A stretch of DNA of 16,322 bases from Alkalibaculum bacchi (GTDB lineage Bacteria > Bacillota > Clostridia > Eubacteriales > Alkalibacteraceae). The position numbers were made by a program, and so were the translations under genes. The notes beneath the pieces were generated by a model, which saw only the letters and a list, made by a program, of their open reading frames with translations, had not been told where the DNA came from and searched no databases. Location: positions 1 through 16,322 of the forward strand of contig NZ_CALNCS010000232.1 of NCBI RefSeq assembly GCF_937875145.1, in the 5' to 3' direction. Every line of letters begins with the position of its first letter. Position 1 is the stretch's first letter. This document shows positions 8,151 through 14,703 of this stretch, piece after piece.

Positions 8151-8399
8151 GTAGCCACCAGCGGCCAGCTTTTAGCCTCCAGTAATAGGTATTCCTTTTG
8201 GGTCTTAAAACCCTTCGTCGCAAGCTCCTCAAGGATGACAAAAGCAGTAACTAGGGTCAAAGTGTGGTTTCAGCACATATATGATCCGCGAAGCTATCCC
8301 TAGTAACTGCCCGTCATCCTTGAGCGCACGCGAAGGATCTTGACCTGTGAGGATTGACCCTAGAGCACTGATGGCTGTCAGCTGGTCGCTATTAGCTAC
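8151..8399. repeat. Nested inverted-repeat (REPIN/MITE-like) element filling the coaX–dusB gap
   Basis: This gap of about 270 bp has no gene and is one large imperfect palindrome. The ends 8151–8180 and 8370–8399 are inverted copies matching at about 21 of 30 positions without gaps. Inside, the left arm near 8200–8239 and the right arm 8313–8350 are inverted copies of the GTCATCCTTGA...CGAAGGATCTTGACC repeat. The core arms are TCAAGGATGAC (8229–8239) with GCAGTAACTAGGG (8244–8256), against CCCTAGTAACTGC (8298–8310) with GTCATCCTTGA (8313–8323). The outer 11 bp are perfect and the inner 13 bp have one mismatch. The loop is 41 nt (8257–8297). Two oppositely oriented REP-like units match the architecture called REPIN in other bacteria. 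If coaX and dusB are co-transcribed, the RNA would form a long hairpin. Confidence 0.8.
8313..8345 (+). repeat. Dispersed REP-like repeat unit within the coaX–dusB element
   Basis: GTCATCCTTGAGCG...CGAAGGATCTTGACC closely matches the solo copy at 4447–4477, differing mainly by one extra T and the loop bases. The internal stem is ATCCTT/AAGGAT with inner GCG-CA-CGC. Confidence 0.75.
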
Positions 8400-8419
8400 A
8401 CGTTGTGATGAGGTGAGAC

Positions 8420-9376
8420 ATGAAAATTGGAGACTTGGAATTAGACAATAAATATATACTCGCACCTATGGCAGGGGTAACAGACCTGCCTTTTAGATTA
8501 TTATGCAAAGAACAAGGTTGTTCTCTGATGTATACTGAAATGATTAGTGCAAAAGGATTGTATTATGGGGATAAGAAGACAAGATCTCTCATGGAAACTT
8601 TAGATGAAGAAAAGCCCATTGGCATTCAGATATTCGGAAGTGACCCCAAGATTATGGCCAAAGTTGTCAAGGAGCAAATCAATGACATGACTTTTGCATT
8701 AGTTGATATCAATGCAGGTTGCCCCGCTCCTAAGATTGTAAAGAATGGGGATGGTTCTGCTCTAATGAAAAACCCAGAATTATTGGGAGAAATCGTATAC
8801 GCTGTGGCAAAGGAATCTCGTATACCTGTAACAGTGAAAATTCGCTCAGGATGGGATGATACCCATATTAATGCTGTAGAAGTGGCAAGGATTATTGAAG
8901 ACGCTGGGGCTAATGCTATTACTGTTCACGGAAGGACGAGGGCGCAGTTTTACTCAGGAAAAAGCAATTGGGACATCATTAAGAGGGTAAAAGAACAGTT
9001 ACAGATTCCTGTTATAGGTAATGGAGATGTAAAATCATATAAAAATGCAATAAGTCTACTTGATTCGACAAAATGTGATGGTATAATGATTGGAAGGGGA
9101 TCCCTGGGAAACCCTTGGATATTTTCCATGCTTGTAAATCAATGTGAAAAATGTCCGAGTCCTCAAGAAAAAATCCAAACGGCTATCAAACATATGGAAA
9201 TGCTACTTGAAATAAAACCTGAAAAAGTGGTTATGGGTGAAATTAGGAAACACATTGGGTGGTATACAAAGGGACTGCAGGGCTCAGCTGAAATTAGAAA
9301 TCAAATCAATCAAACCTTGTCTAGTGTAGAAGTGAAGGATTTACTAATAAACTATATGAAACTCACAGAAATATAG
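8420..9376 (+). CDS. dusB: tRNA-dihydrouridine synthase DusB family
   Basis: FMN-dependent reductase that converts specific uridines in the tRNA D-loop to dihydrouridine using NAD(P)H. The TIM-barrel half begins with APMAGVTDLPFR (15–26). The catalytic cysteine is Cys101 in NAGCPAPKI. Lys140 (VTVKIRSGW) and His170 (TVHGRTR) fit the flavin- and RNA-contacting positions, and GNGD (200–203) and GRGSLGNPW (225–233) match the FMN-phosphate site. The helical Dus C-terminus is present, and 318 aa is normal. ATG 8420 is preceded by GAGGTGAG (8410–8417). In B. subtilis dusB also lies just upstream of lysS. Confidence 0.95.
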   Translation: MKIGDLELDNKYILAPMAGVTDLPFRLLCKEQGCSLMYTEMISAKGLYYGDKKTRSLMETLDEEKPIGIQIFGSDPKIMAKVVKEQINDMTFALVDINAGCPAPKIVKNGDGSALMKNPELLGEIVYAVAKESRIPVTVKIRSGWDDTHINAVEVARIIEDAGANAITVHGRTRAQFYSGKSNWDIIKRVKEQLQIPVIGNGDVKSYKNAISLLDSTKCDGIMIGRGSLGNPWIFSMLVNQCEKCPSPQEKIQTAIKHMEMLLEIKPEKVVMGEIRKHIGWYTKGLQGSAEIRNQINQTLSSVEVKDLLINYMKLTEI

Positions 9377-9434
9377 AAATAATTTAATGTTTCATAGAAT
9401 ATATATGATAATAAAAAAACTGTGAGTGGATATT

Positions 9435-10328
9435 ATGAAGAAATTTGGTTATATTATTAATCCTAAAGAGACGAGATTCTATCAGCTATCGGGAGGTTTC
9501 AATAAAATTAAATGGAATCTACCTATCATAAAAGATGAAGTCATGAAGGTATCCGAAATATTTGACAAGGATAATCATTGTATTGGAGATGTATTGTCTG
9601 TTCCCAATAATGTAAATTTTGCAGTTTTGCAGGAAAAGCTATTAAATTACATGACGAAAAATCATCTTGAATTTATCTGTTTAGGAGATGGTCTTAAAAA
9701 TCAAAGCATAAGTAAATTGCAACATCACAAATTAATAACAGGGATACACGGTATCGTTCATATTAGTGTTTTGTTTATGCAAAAGTACCTAAAAGAGATT
9801 TTTGACTTAGCTATATACGAAGCCGAAATCGTCATAGCGATAGATGAATACAGTTCTATTGCTAAAGAAATGATTGAATATATTAGTAGTCAAGGGAACT
9901 ATATTCTTTTAACAGGAAAAAACTTAAAAAAAGATGAAAAGTTTTTAGAACGTCTATATAGTCATCAAGGCATTAGTATTGGTTTTAATGAAGATTATAC
10001 AAATCTAAAGGTAAACTGGCATGTCTTTATCAATCTTAGTTCTAATATACAAATGAAAAAATTGAAGAATAAAAGTGAAAAGGGGATTGTAATAGACCCA
10101 CTTTTTTTAATCCATGAGATACGCGATGAGTATAAGATTGTCAGTGAGCTTAGTATGTACTCAAATGATATTGTGTTTTTTAATAAGCTAAACATTATAA
10201 ACAATGCATACTCACCTCAACTTATCGAAAGCTTAGTTCGTATTAAGAATTGGAATAATGAAGACAATATTTATGAGCTCATACAGCAAGAAATTGTAGA
10301 AAATAAATACACACTAATGGATGAATGA
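9435..10328 (+). CDS. Protein of unknown function, possible degenerate Rossmann fold
   Basis: Not recognised with confidence. The gene encodes 297 aa from ATG 9435, preferred over an in-frame GTG at 9426 because GAGTGGA (9424–9430) can only serve the ATG; this site is weak. The protein is soluble, with no signal peptide or membrane helix. A beta-alpha-beta-like stretch at about 131–165 (EIVIAIDEYSSIAKEMIEYI, then YILLTGKN) sits where a dinucleotide-binding fold would be, but lacks the glycine-rich loop. ITGIHGIVHISVL (101–113) and GIVIDPLFLI (217–226) recall, from memory, segments of shikimate-dehydrogenase-like proteins such as long-chain acyl-ACP reductase (TTGNTHTAY and GVVIDP). This suggests a diverged, perhaps non-catalytic relative. 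It lies between dusB and greA, 58 bp after dusB, in an otherwise housekeeping run. Very A/T-rich and Lys/Ile/Asn-rich, yet clearly an intact coding frame. Confidence 0.75.
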   Translation: MKKFGYIINPKETRFYQLSGGFNKIKWNLPIIKDEVMKVSEIFDKDNHCIGDVLSVPNNVNFAVLQEKLLNYMTKNHLEFICLGDGLKNQSISKLQHHKLITGIHGIVHISVLFMQKYLKEIFDLAIYEAEIVIAIDEYSSIAKEMIEYISSQGNYILLTGKNLKKDEKFLERLYSHQGISIGFNEDYTNLKVNWHVFINLSSNIQMKKLKNKSEKGIVIDPLFLIHEIRDEYKIVSELSMYSNDIVFFNKLNIINNAYSPQLIESLVRIKNWNNEDNIYELIQQEIVENKYTLMDE

Positions 10329-10329
10329 T

Positions 10330-10359
10330 TTGAAAAAATATTTTACTATATTTTAAAAT
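10330..10359 (+). promoter_or_regulatory. Possible promoter for greA–lysS
   Basis: TTGAAA (10330–10335) and TAAAAT (10354–10359) are 18 bp apart in the short AT-rich gap before greA. Both are 5 of 6 to consensus, but such AT-rich sequence gives chance hits. Confidence 0.45.
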
Positions 10360-10377
10360 AGGAAAAGGGGCATTATT

Positions 10378-10857
10378 ATGGCGCAAAAGGAGTATATACT
10401 AACCTATGAGGGTTTAAAGAAATTAGAAGAAGAGTTAGACTATTTAAAAACCGTTAAGAGAAGAGAAATCGCAGAGCGTATAAAAGTTGCAAGAGAATTT
10501 GGCGATATTAGTGAAAATGCTGAATACGATGAAGCGAAGAATGAACAGGCTTTTACAGAAGGTAAAATTGCAGAGATTGAACATAAGCTGAAAATCGCTA
10601 AAGTTATAGATGAGGAAGACATTGCTACAGATGTTGTAAGCATAGGTTCTTGTGTAAAGGTGAAAGATTTAGAATTTGATGATATAATAGATTTCTACAT
10701 TGTTGGCTCGTCAGAAGCAAATCCAGCGGAGGATAAAATTTCTAATGAATCTCCAGTAGGCGCAGCTCTTATTGGTAAAAAAATTGGGGATAAGGTCGTA
10801 GTAGCAGTACCAGATGGAAACATCACTTTTGAGGTGCTAGAAATCAACAAGAAGTAA
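10378..10857 (+). CDS. greA: Transcription elongation factor GreA
   Basis: Binds the secondary channel of RNA polymerase and stimulates cleavage of backtracked RNA, rescuing arrested complexes. The N-terminal coiled coil (about 10–75) carries at its tip FGDISENAEYDEAKNEQ, with the acidic residues Asp43 and Glu46 expected to coordinate the catalytic magnesium. The C-terminal FKBP-like domain ends with SPVGAALIGKKIGDKVVVAVPDG, the GreA/GreB signature. The length of 159 aa is standard. ATG 10378 follows GGAAAAGGGG (10361–10370). LysS begins 15 bp after the stop, so greA–lysS is very likely one transcript. Confidence 0.97.
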   Translation: MAQKEYILTYEGLKKLEEELDYLKTVKRREIAERIKVAREFGDISENAEYDEAKNEQAFTEGKIAEIEHKLKIAKVIDEEDIATDVVSIGSCVKVKDLEFDDIIDFYIVGSSEANPAEDKISNESPVGAALIGKKIGDKVVVAVPDGNITFEVLEINKK

Positions 10858-10872
10858 GAAGGAGGATTCAGT

Positions 10873-12354
10873 TTGTCACAAGATGCAAATGAAAATTTAA
10901 GTGAAGTGTTACAGGTTAGAAGAGACAAGTTAAAAGACTTGCAAGAAAAAGGGAAAGATCCTTTTTGCATTACAAAATACCATATAGACAATAATTCAAA
11001 GAATATAGAAGATCATTTTGAAGAGTATGAAGAAAAGATGGTTTCAGTAGCTGGTAGAATTATGTCTAAAAGAGGGCAAGGAAAAGTAAGTTTTTATGAC
11101 TTACAAGATAGTGTAGGAAGAATCCAAATGTTTCTAAAGAAAGACACTCTAGGAGAAGAAGCGTATGCTGAAATCAAAACCCTAGATATTGGAGATATTG
11201 TAGGTGTAAAAGGAGAGGCTTTCAAGACAAAAACTGGTCAAATATCAATAAGGGTTAAAGAACTTGCTCTCCTTACCAAGTCCTTACAAGTACTACCTGA
11301 AAAATTTCATGGATTAAAAGATCCTGATTTAAGGTACCGACAAAGATATGTAGACTTAATTGTCAATAGAGAAGTAAAAGATGTCTTCGTAATGAAATCC
11401 TTAATTCAAAAGAATATACGAAACTTTTTAGACGATAGGGGATTCTTAGAGGTAGAGACACCTGTATTGTCAAATCTAGCAGGAGGAGCATCTGCTAGGC
11501 CGTTTATGACTCATCATAATGCACTAGATATACCGATGTATTTGAGAATCGCTTTAGAATTGCCATTGAAGAGGTTGATTGTAGGCGGTTTTGATAAAGT
11601 ATATGAGATGAGCAGAGTGTTTCGAAATGAAGGGATGGATACAACCCACAATCCCGAATTTACAATGCTTGAAACATATGAGGCGTATGCTAATTATGAA
11701 GATGTCATGAAAATGGTAGAGGAACTCTTTCACTACCTTGTGACAAAGCTATACAATAAGGACAGTGTAATGTATCAAGAAAAAGAAATCAGCTTAAAAG
11801 CTCCATTTAGAAGAGTTCGTATGGTAGATTTAGTAAAGGAACATACAGGCGTAGATTTTGATAGCATAGTAGATATTGAAGAAGCTTACAAAAAAGCCGA
11901 TGATTTAAAGCTGGAATACACTAAGAATGACAGGATCGGTGATTTAATCAATATCGCCTTTGAACAATATGTAGAAGAAAAACTTATTCAACCTACCTTT
12001 GTAACCCATCATCCAATAGAAATATCGCCATTGGCTAAAAAAGATTATTCAGATCCAAGGTATACTGAGAGATTTGAGCTTTTCATCAATGGAAAAGAAT
12101 TTGCCAATGCATTCTCTGAATTAAATGATCCAATCGATCAAAAAGAGAGATTTGCTACACAGGTAGAAAAGAAAAATAGCGGAGACGACGAAGCCCATCC
12201 ATATGATGAAGATTTTATCAACGCTCTAGAAGTCGGACTACCTCCAACAGGAGGGTTAGGAATTGGAATAGACCGATTAATTATGCTCTTTACAGATCAA
12301 AGAAGCATTAGAGACGTCATCCTATTCCCAACAATGAAGTCCATTGATAAATAA
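10873..12354 (+). CDS. lysS: Lysyl-tRNA synthetase, class II
   Basis: Charges tRNA-Lys with lysine at the expense of ATP. The N-terminal OB-fold anticodon-binding domain (about 53–145) includes VAGRIMSKRGQGKVSFYDLQD. The class II catalytic core has motif 2 FRNEGMDTTHNPEFTMLE (Arg251) and motif 3 GLGIGIDRLIML (Asp467, Arg468). FRNEG and the GIGIDR triad identify the LysRS subgroup. The 493 aa match the bacterial family. The start is TTG 10873, with AAGGAGG (10859–10865) at 7-nt spacing. It ends the housekeeping run and is followed by a strong terminator. In B. subtilis lysS is likewise followed by rRNA operons, which here are displaced by the sigma/ABC cassette. Confidence 0.98.
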   Translation: MSQDANENLSEVLQVRRDKLKDLQEKGKDPFCITKYHIDNNSKNIEDHFEEYEEKMVSVAGRIMSKRGQGKVSFYDLQDSVGRIQMFLKKDTLGEEAYAEIKTLDIGDIVGVKGEAFKTKTGQISIRVKELALLTKSLQVLPEKFHGLKDPDLRYRQRYVDLIVNREVKDVFVMKSLIQKNIRNFLDDRGFLEVETPVLSNLAGGASARPFMTHHNALDIPMYLRIALELPLKRLIVGGFDKVYEMSRVFRNEGMDTTHNPEFTMLETYEAYANYEDVMKMVEELFHYLVTKLYNKDSVMYQEKEISLKAPFRRVRMVDLVKEHTGVDFDSIVDIEEAYKKADDLKLEYTKNDRIGDLINIAFEQYVEEKLIQPTFVTHHPIEISPLAKKDYSDPRYTERFELFINGKEFANAFSELNDPIDQKERFATQVEKKNSGDDEAHPYDEDFINALEVGLPPTGGLGIGIDRLIMLFTDQRSIRDVILFPTMKSIDK

Positions 12355-12397
12355 ACGCAGTATATAGAATGAAAACAGATGAAAGATCATAATAGTA

Positions 12398-12448
12398 CAA
12401 GGCAGACATTTCACAGTATTAGTGAGGTGTCTGCCTTGTTTCTATTTT
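12398..12448 (+). terminator. Intrinsic terminator after lysS
   Basis: A 17-bp uninterrupted stem, CAAGGCAGACATTTCAC (12398–12414) with 12422–12438, includes two G·U pairs and a 7-nt loop. It is followed by TTTCTATTTT. This is a textbook strong terminator closing the greA–lysS unit. Confidence 0.93.
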
Positions 12449-12548
12449 ACAGAAAATATAAAAAATAAAAAACCGGCTATCTTTTTTCTTTGCAATATCG
12501 TTATACAATATAGAAGGTACTTTCAAGATAAACGAGAGGAGGGGAAAC

Positions 12549-13067
12549 ATGGATGCTGATTTTCTGCTAGTAAAAAAAATGAAAATCGGAGATGAGCAGG
12601 CGGTGGATATTTTTATTCATAAATACTATCCCCAAATATTGAAATATTGCCGCCTGCATATTCATGATTATAATCATGCTGAAGATATGACGCAGGAAAC
12701 ATTTGAAAGGTTTTTCCGAACTCTCAATCAATACCAGCATTATGGGAAGGCGGCAAATTATCTGTATGTGATAGCAGCGAACCGATGTAGAGATTACTAC
12801 CGGAAGAAAAGCGAAATTGCAGTAGAAAGATTGCCCGAACAACTCGATTGGGGTATGGAGGATATTGAAGAATGGTTAGATGTGCAAAGTGCATTGGATA
12901 GTTTGCCACATGAGCTTCGAGAAGTTGCAGTTTTATTTTTCTTTCAGGGAGTAAAACAAAAAGAAATTGCGAGAATATTGGGGATTGGGCTTCCGCTGAT
13001 AAAATATAGATGTAGAAAAGCAAAAGAAAAATTGGTGAAATATTTGGAGAAGGAGAAACGGTTATGA
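12549..13067 (+). CDS. ECF-type RNA polymerase sigma factor
   Basis: Two-domain sigma-70-family factor of 172 aa lacking regions 1 and 3, which is the ECF layout. Region 2 (about 15–87) contains the DYNHAEDMTQETFERFFR core-binding and -10-reading segment and an aromatic/basic stretch ending CRDYYRKK. Region 4 (about 112–165) is LPHELREVAVLFFFQGVKQKEIA followed by the helix-turn-helix recognition part LGIGLPLIKYRCRKAKEKL. ATG 12549 has AGGAGG at 12537–12542. It is the first gene of a tight operon with a membrane protein and an ABC exporter, so it probably controls them, possibly including itself. The promoter is unclear: TATACAAT near 12502–12509 could be a -10 region without a good -35, and CAATAT recurs at 12493 and 12506. 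Codon use is richer in CTG and GCG than in upstream genes. Confidence 0.92.
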   Translation: MDADFLLVKKMKIGDEQAVDIFIHKYYPQILKYCRLHIHDYNHAEDMTQETFERFFRTLNQYQHYGKAANYLYVIAANRCRDYYRKKSEIAVERLPEQLDWGMEDIEEWLDVQSALDSLPHELREVAVLFFFQGVKQKEIARILGIGLPLIKYRCRKAKEKLVKYLEKEKRL

Positions 13068-13825
13068 GCATATCAGATAAAGATTTGAAGATATATTTTG
13101 AAGAAAAGTTGCATATGCCCTGTAATGAAATGAAAATACAAGAAACAATTCAAAAATCGATGGAAGCGCATTATACTTCCGAGGCAGAACAGCCGTTGTC
13201 CAAAGCAGAATTTTTATATCAGCAGACCAGGTATATACGAAAGCGTTGGTGGATTATTCAAGGGTTGCTCTTATTTCTGCTGTGGTTGTTTTTACAATAT
13301 ACGGAAAGCAGATTTTACATCCACAGAAGCATCGGAATTGCAGCACCGTTGTTTGTTGTGTTGATTATGCCAGAGATTTGGAAAAACAAAAATGCAAATG
13401 CGCTGGAAATAGAATGTACAGCCTACTATTCTCTCCGACAGATTTATGCAGCTCGCATGATTTTGTTTACTTTCGTAGATTTCGTATTATTAAGTCTGTT
13501 ATTTATTGGGGTATCCTACACTGGCAAGCTGACGATTGGCGAATTGATAATACAATTTTTTATACCATTCAATGTAACCTGCTGTATTTGTTTTAGCACG
13601 TTGTACAGTAAGCGGGCGGGGTCAGAAGTTTTTGCGCTATTGCTGTGTATTGTCTGGATTGCTGTCTGGGTGCAAATTGTGTTGAATGAGACCGTTTATG
13701 ATGCTGTATCTGCTCCGGCGTGGAGTGTGCTGCTGGTAATCTCCTTCTTGTATTTGGGTTACAGTATCCGAAGGGGACAGAAAAAATGTTTGGAAGTGTG
13801 GGAGGTAAAACCATTATGGAATTAA
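13064..13825 (+). CDS. Six-helix membrane protein, candidate anti-sigma or exporter partner
   Basis: No family recognised. The 253 aa begin with a hydrophilic N-terminus (about 1–60, predicted cytoplasmic, ending in basic YIRKRWW), then about six hydrophobic helices near 61–79, 89–105, 131–152, 160–181, 189–207 and 219–236, and a short basic C-terminal tail. ATG 13064 overlaps the sigma-factor stop by 4 nt (ATGA), so translation is coupled, the arrangement typical of sigma/anti-sigma pairs. The N-terminal segment could hold the sigma factor, but no zinc-finger or known anti-sigma motif is visible. Alternatively it is a permease-like subunit of the exporter; the multi-helix shape without enzyme motifs allows either. 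The 3' end overlaps the ATPase gene by 10 bp. Confidence 0.8.
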   Translation: MSISDKDLKIYFEEKLHMPCNEMKIQETIQKSMEAHYTSEAEQPLSKAEFLYQQTRYIRKRWWIIQGLLLFLLWLFLQYTESRFYIHRSIGIAAPLFVVLIMPEIWKNKNANALEIECTAYYSLRQIYAARMILFTFVDFVLLSLLFIGVSYTGKLTIGELIIQFFIPFNVTCCICFSTLYSKRAGSEVFALLLCIVWIAVWVQIVLNETVYDAVSAPAWSVLLVISFLYLGYSIRRGQKKCLEVWEVKPLWN

Positions 13826-14703
13826 AGCTATCAGGAGTCACTAGAGAATTTCAGGATATCGTAGCAGTAGATCATGTGTCCTGCACACTAACAAATGGCG
13901 TATATGGATTGCTGGGGGTCAATGGTGCTGGTAAAACAACGCTTATGAGGATGCTTTGTACCTTATTAAAGCCGTCTGCTGGTTCTATTACATGGAATGG
14001 GGAAGATATTTTTACGATGGATAACAGATATCGCAAACTGCTGGGGTATCTGCCACAAGATTTTGGATTTTATCCAGACTTCTCAGTTTATGATTATCTG
14101 CTATACATTGCCTCCATTAAGGGACTGCGCCCTGCTGTTGCAAAGCAGAGAACAGATATTTTATTAAAACAGGTAGGGTTGCAGAAAGAAAGAAATAAAA
14201 AAATGAAAAAACTTTCTGGTGGTATGAAACGTCGGGCAGGAATTGCCCAGGCCATGTTAAATAATCCCAAAATATTGATTCTGGATGAACCGACAGCTGG
14301 ATTAGACCCCAATGAGAGGATTCGGTTTCGCAATCTAATCAGCGAACTGTCAGAAGAAAGAATGGTATTGCTATCTACCCATATCGTTTCTGATATAGAA
14401 TATATCGCAAATGAGATTCTATTGATGAAGGATGGGCGGATCACCATGTCCGGTACTGCGGAAGAGTTGATAAGCTCTATGCTAGAAAAGGTGTGGAGTT
14501 GTGACATTCAAAAAAATAAGATTGACTCGTACATGAAAGCGTATAAGGTATCAAATGTGAAAACTGTTCAAGGGGGTGCCAAATTACGTATTTTGTCTGC
14601 AAAGCAGCCGACGGAAAATGCTATATTAGAAACAGCTTCTTTGGAGGATGTATTCCTGTATTATTTTGGAGAGAAGGTAGATGCAGATGATGTTCAGATA
14701 TGA
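13816..14703 (+). CDS. ABC transporter ATP-binding protein (ABC-2/bacitracin-type exporter)
   Basis: Cytoplasmic nucleotide-binding subunit that powers the permease encoded next. The 295 aa contain Walker A GVNGAGKT (34–41), Q-loop YLPQDFGFYP, signature LSGGM (133–137), Walker B ILILDEPTAGLDP (Asp157, Glu158) and the H-loop STH (His189), so it should be catalytically competent. The C-terminal extension of about 70 residues after LMKDGRI ends with SLEDVFLYYFGEK, as in CcmA/BcrA-type exporter ATPases. ATG 13816 is chosen because GGAGGT (13801–13806) precedes it by 9 nt; an in-frame start at 13720 lies deep in the preceding gene. It overlaps its neighbours at both ends, so the subunits are made together. 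Confidence 0.95.
   Translation: MELKLSGVTREFQDIVAVDHVSCTLTNGVYGLLGVNGAGKTTLMRMLCTLLKPSAGSITWNGEDIFTMDNRYRKLLGYLPQDFGFYPDFSVYDYLLYIASIKGLRPAVAKQRTDILLKQVGLQKERNKKMKKLSGGMKRRAGIAQAMLNNPKILILDEPTAGLDPNERIRFRNLISELSEERMVLLSTHIVSDIEYIANEILLMKDGRITMSGTAEELISSMLEKVWSCDIQKNKIDSYMKAYKVSNVKTVQGGAKLRILSAKQPTENAILETASLEDVFLYYFGEKVDADDVQI

Noticed and set aside
8340..8382. TTGACC hexamers as -35 boxes for a dusB promoter
   Set aside because: No -10-like hexamer at 16–18 bp from either copy; they are part of the repeat core.
8229..8465. 78-aa open frame on the - strand across the coaX–dusB gap
   Set aside because: It consists mostly of the palindromic repeat and runs into dusB; no ribosome site and no protein-like pattern.
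12470..12502. AAACC...CGTT as an ECF-type autoregulatory promoter of the sigma gene
   Set aside because: The spacing (24 bp) is far from the roughly 16 bp used by ECF sigma factors.
13246..13596. 116-aa open frame on the + strand inside the six-helix protein gene
   Set aside because: Out-of-frame shadow with no ribosome site; the covering frame has clear membrane-helix pattern and coupled translation.
13720..13815. Longer ABC ATPase starting inside the membrane-protein gene
   Set aside because: The extra residues do not resemble the ABC family; GGAGGT before ATG 13816 and the usual N-terminus support the shorter form.
14094..14507. 137-aa open frame antisense to the ABC ATPase
   Set aside because: It mirrors highly conserved ABC motifs on the other strand; no start signal or recognisable product.
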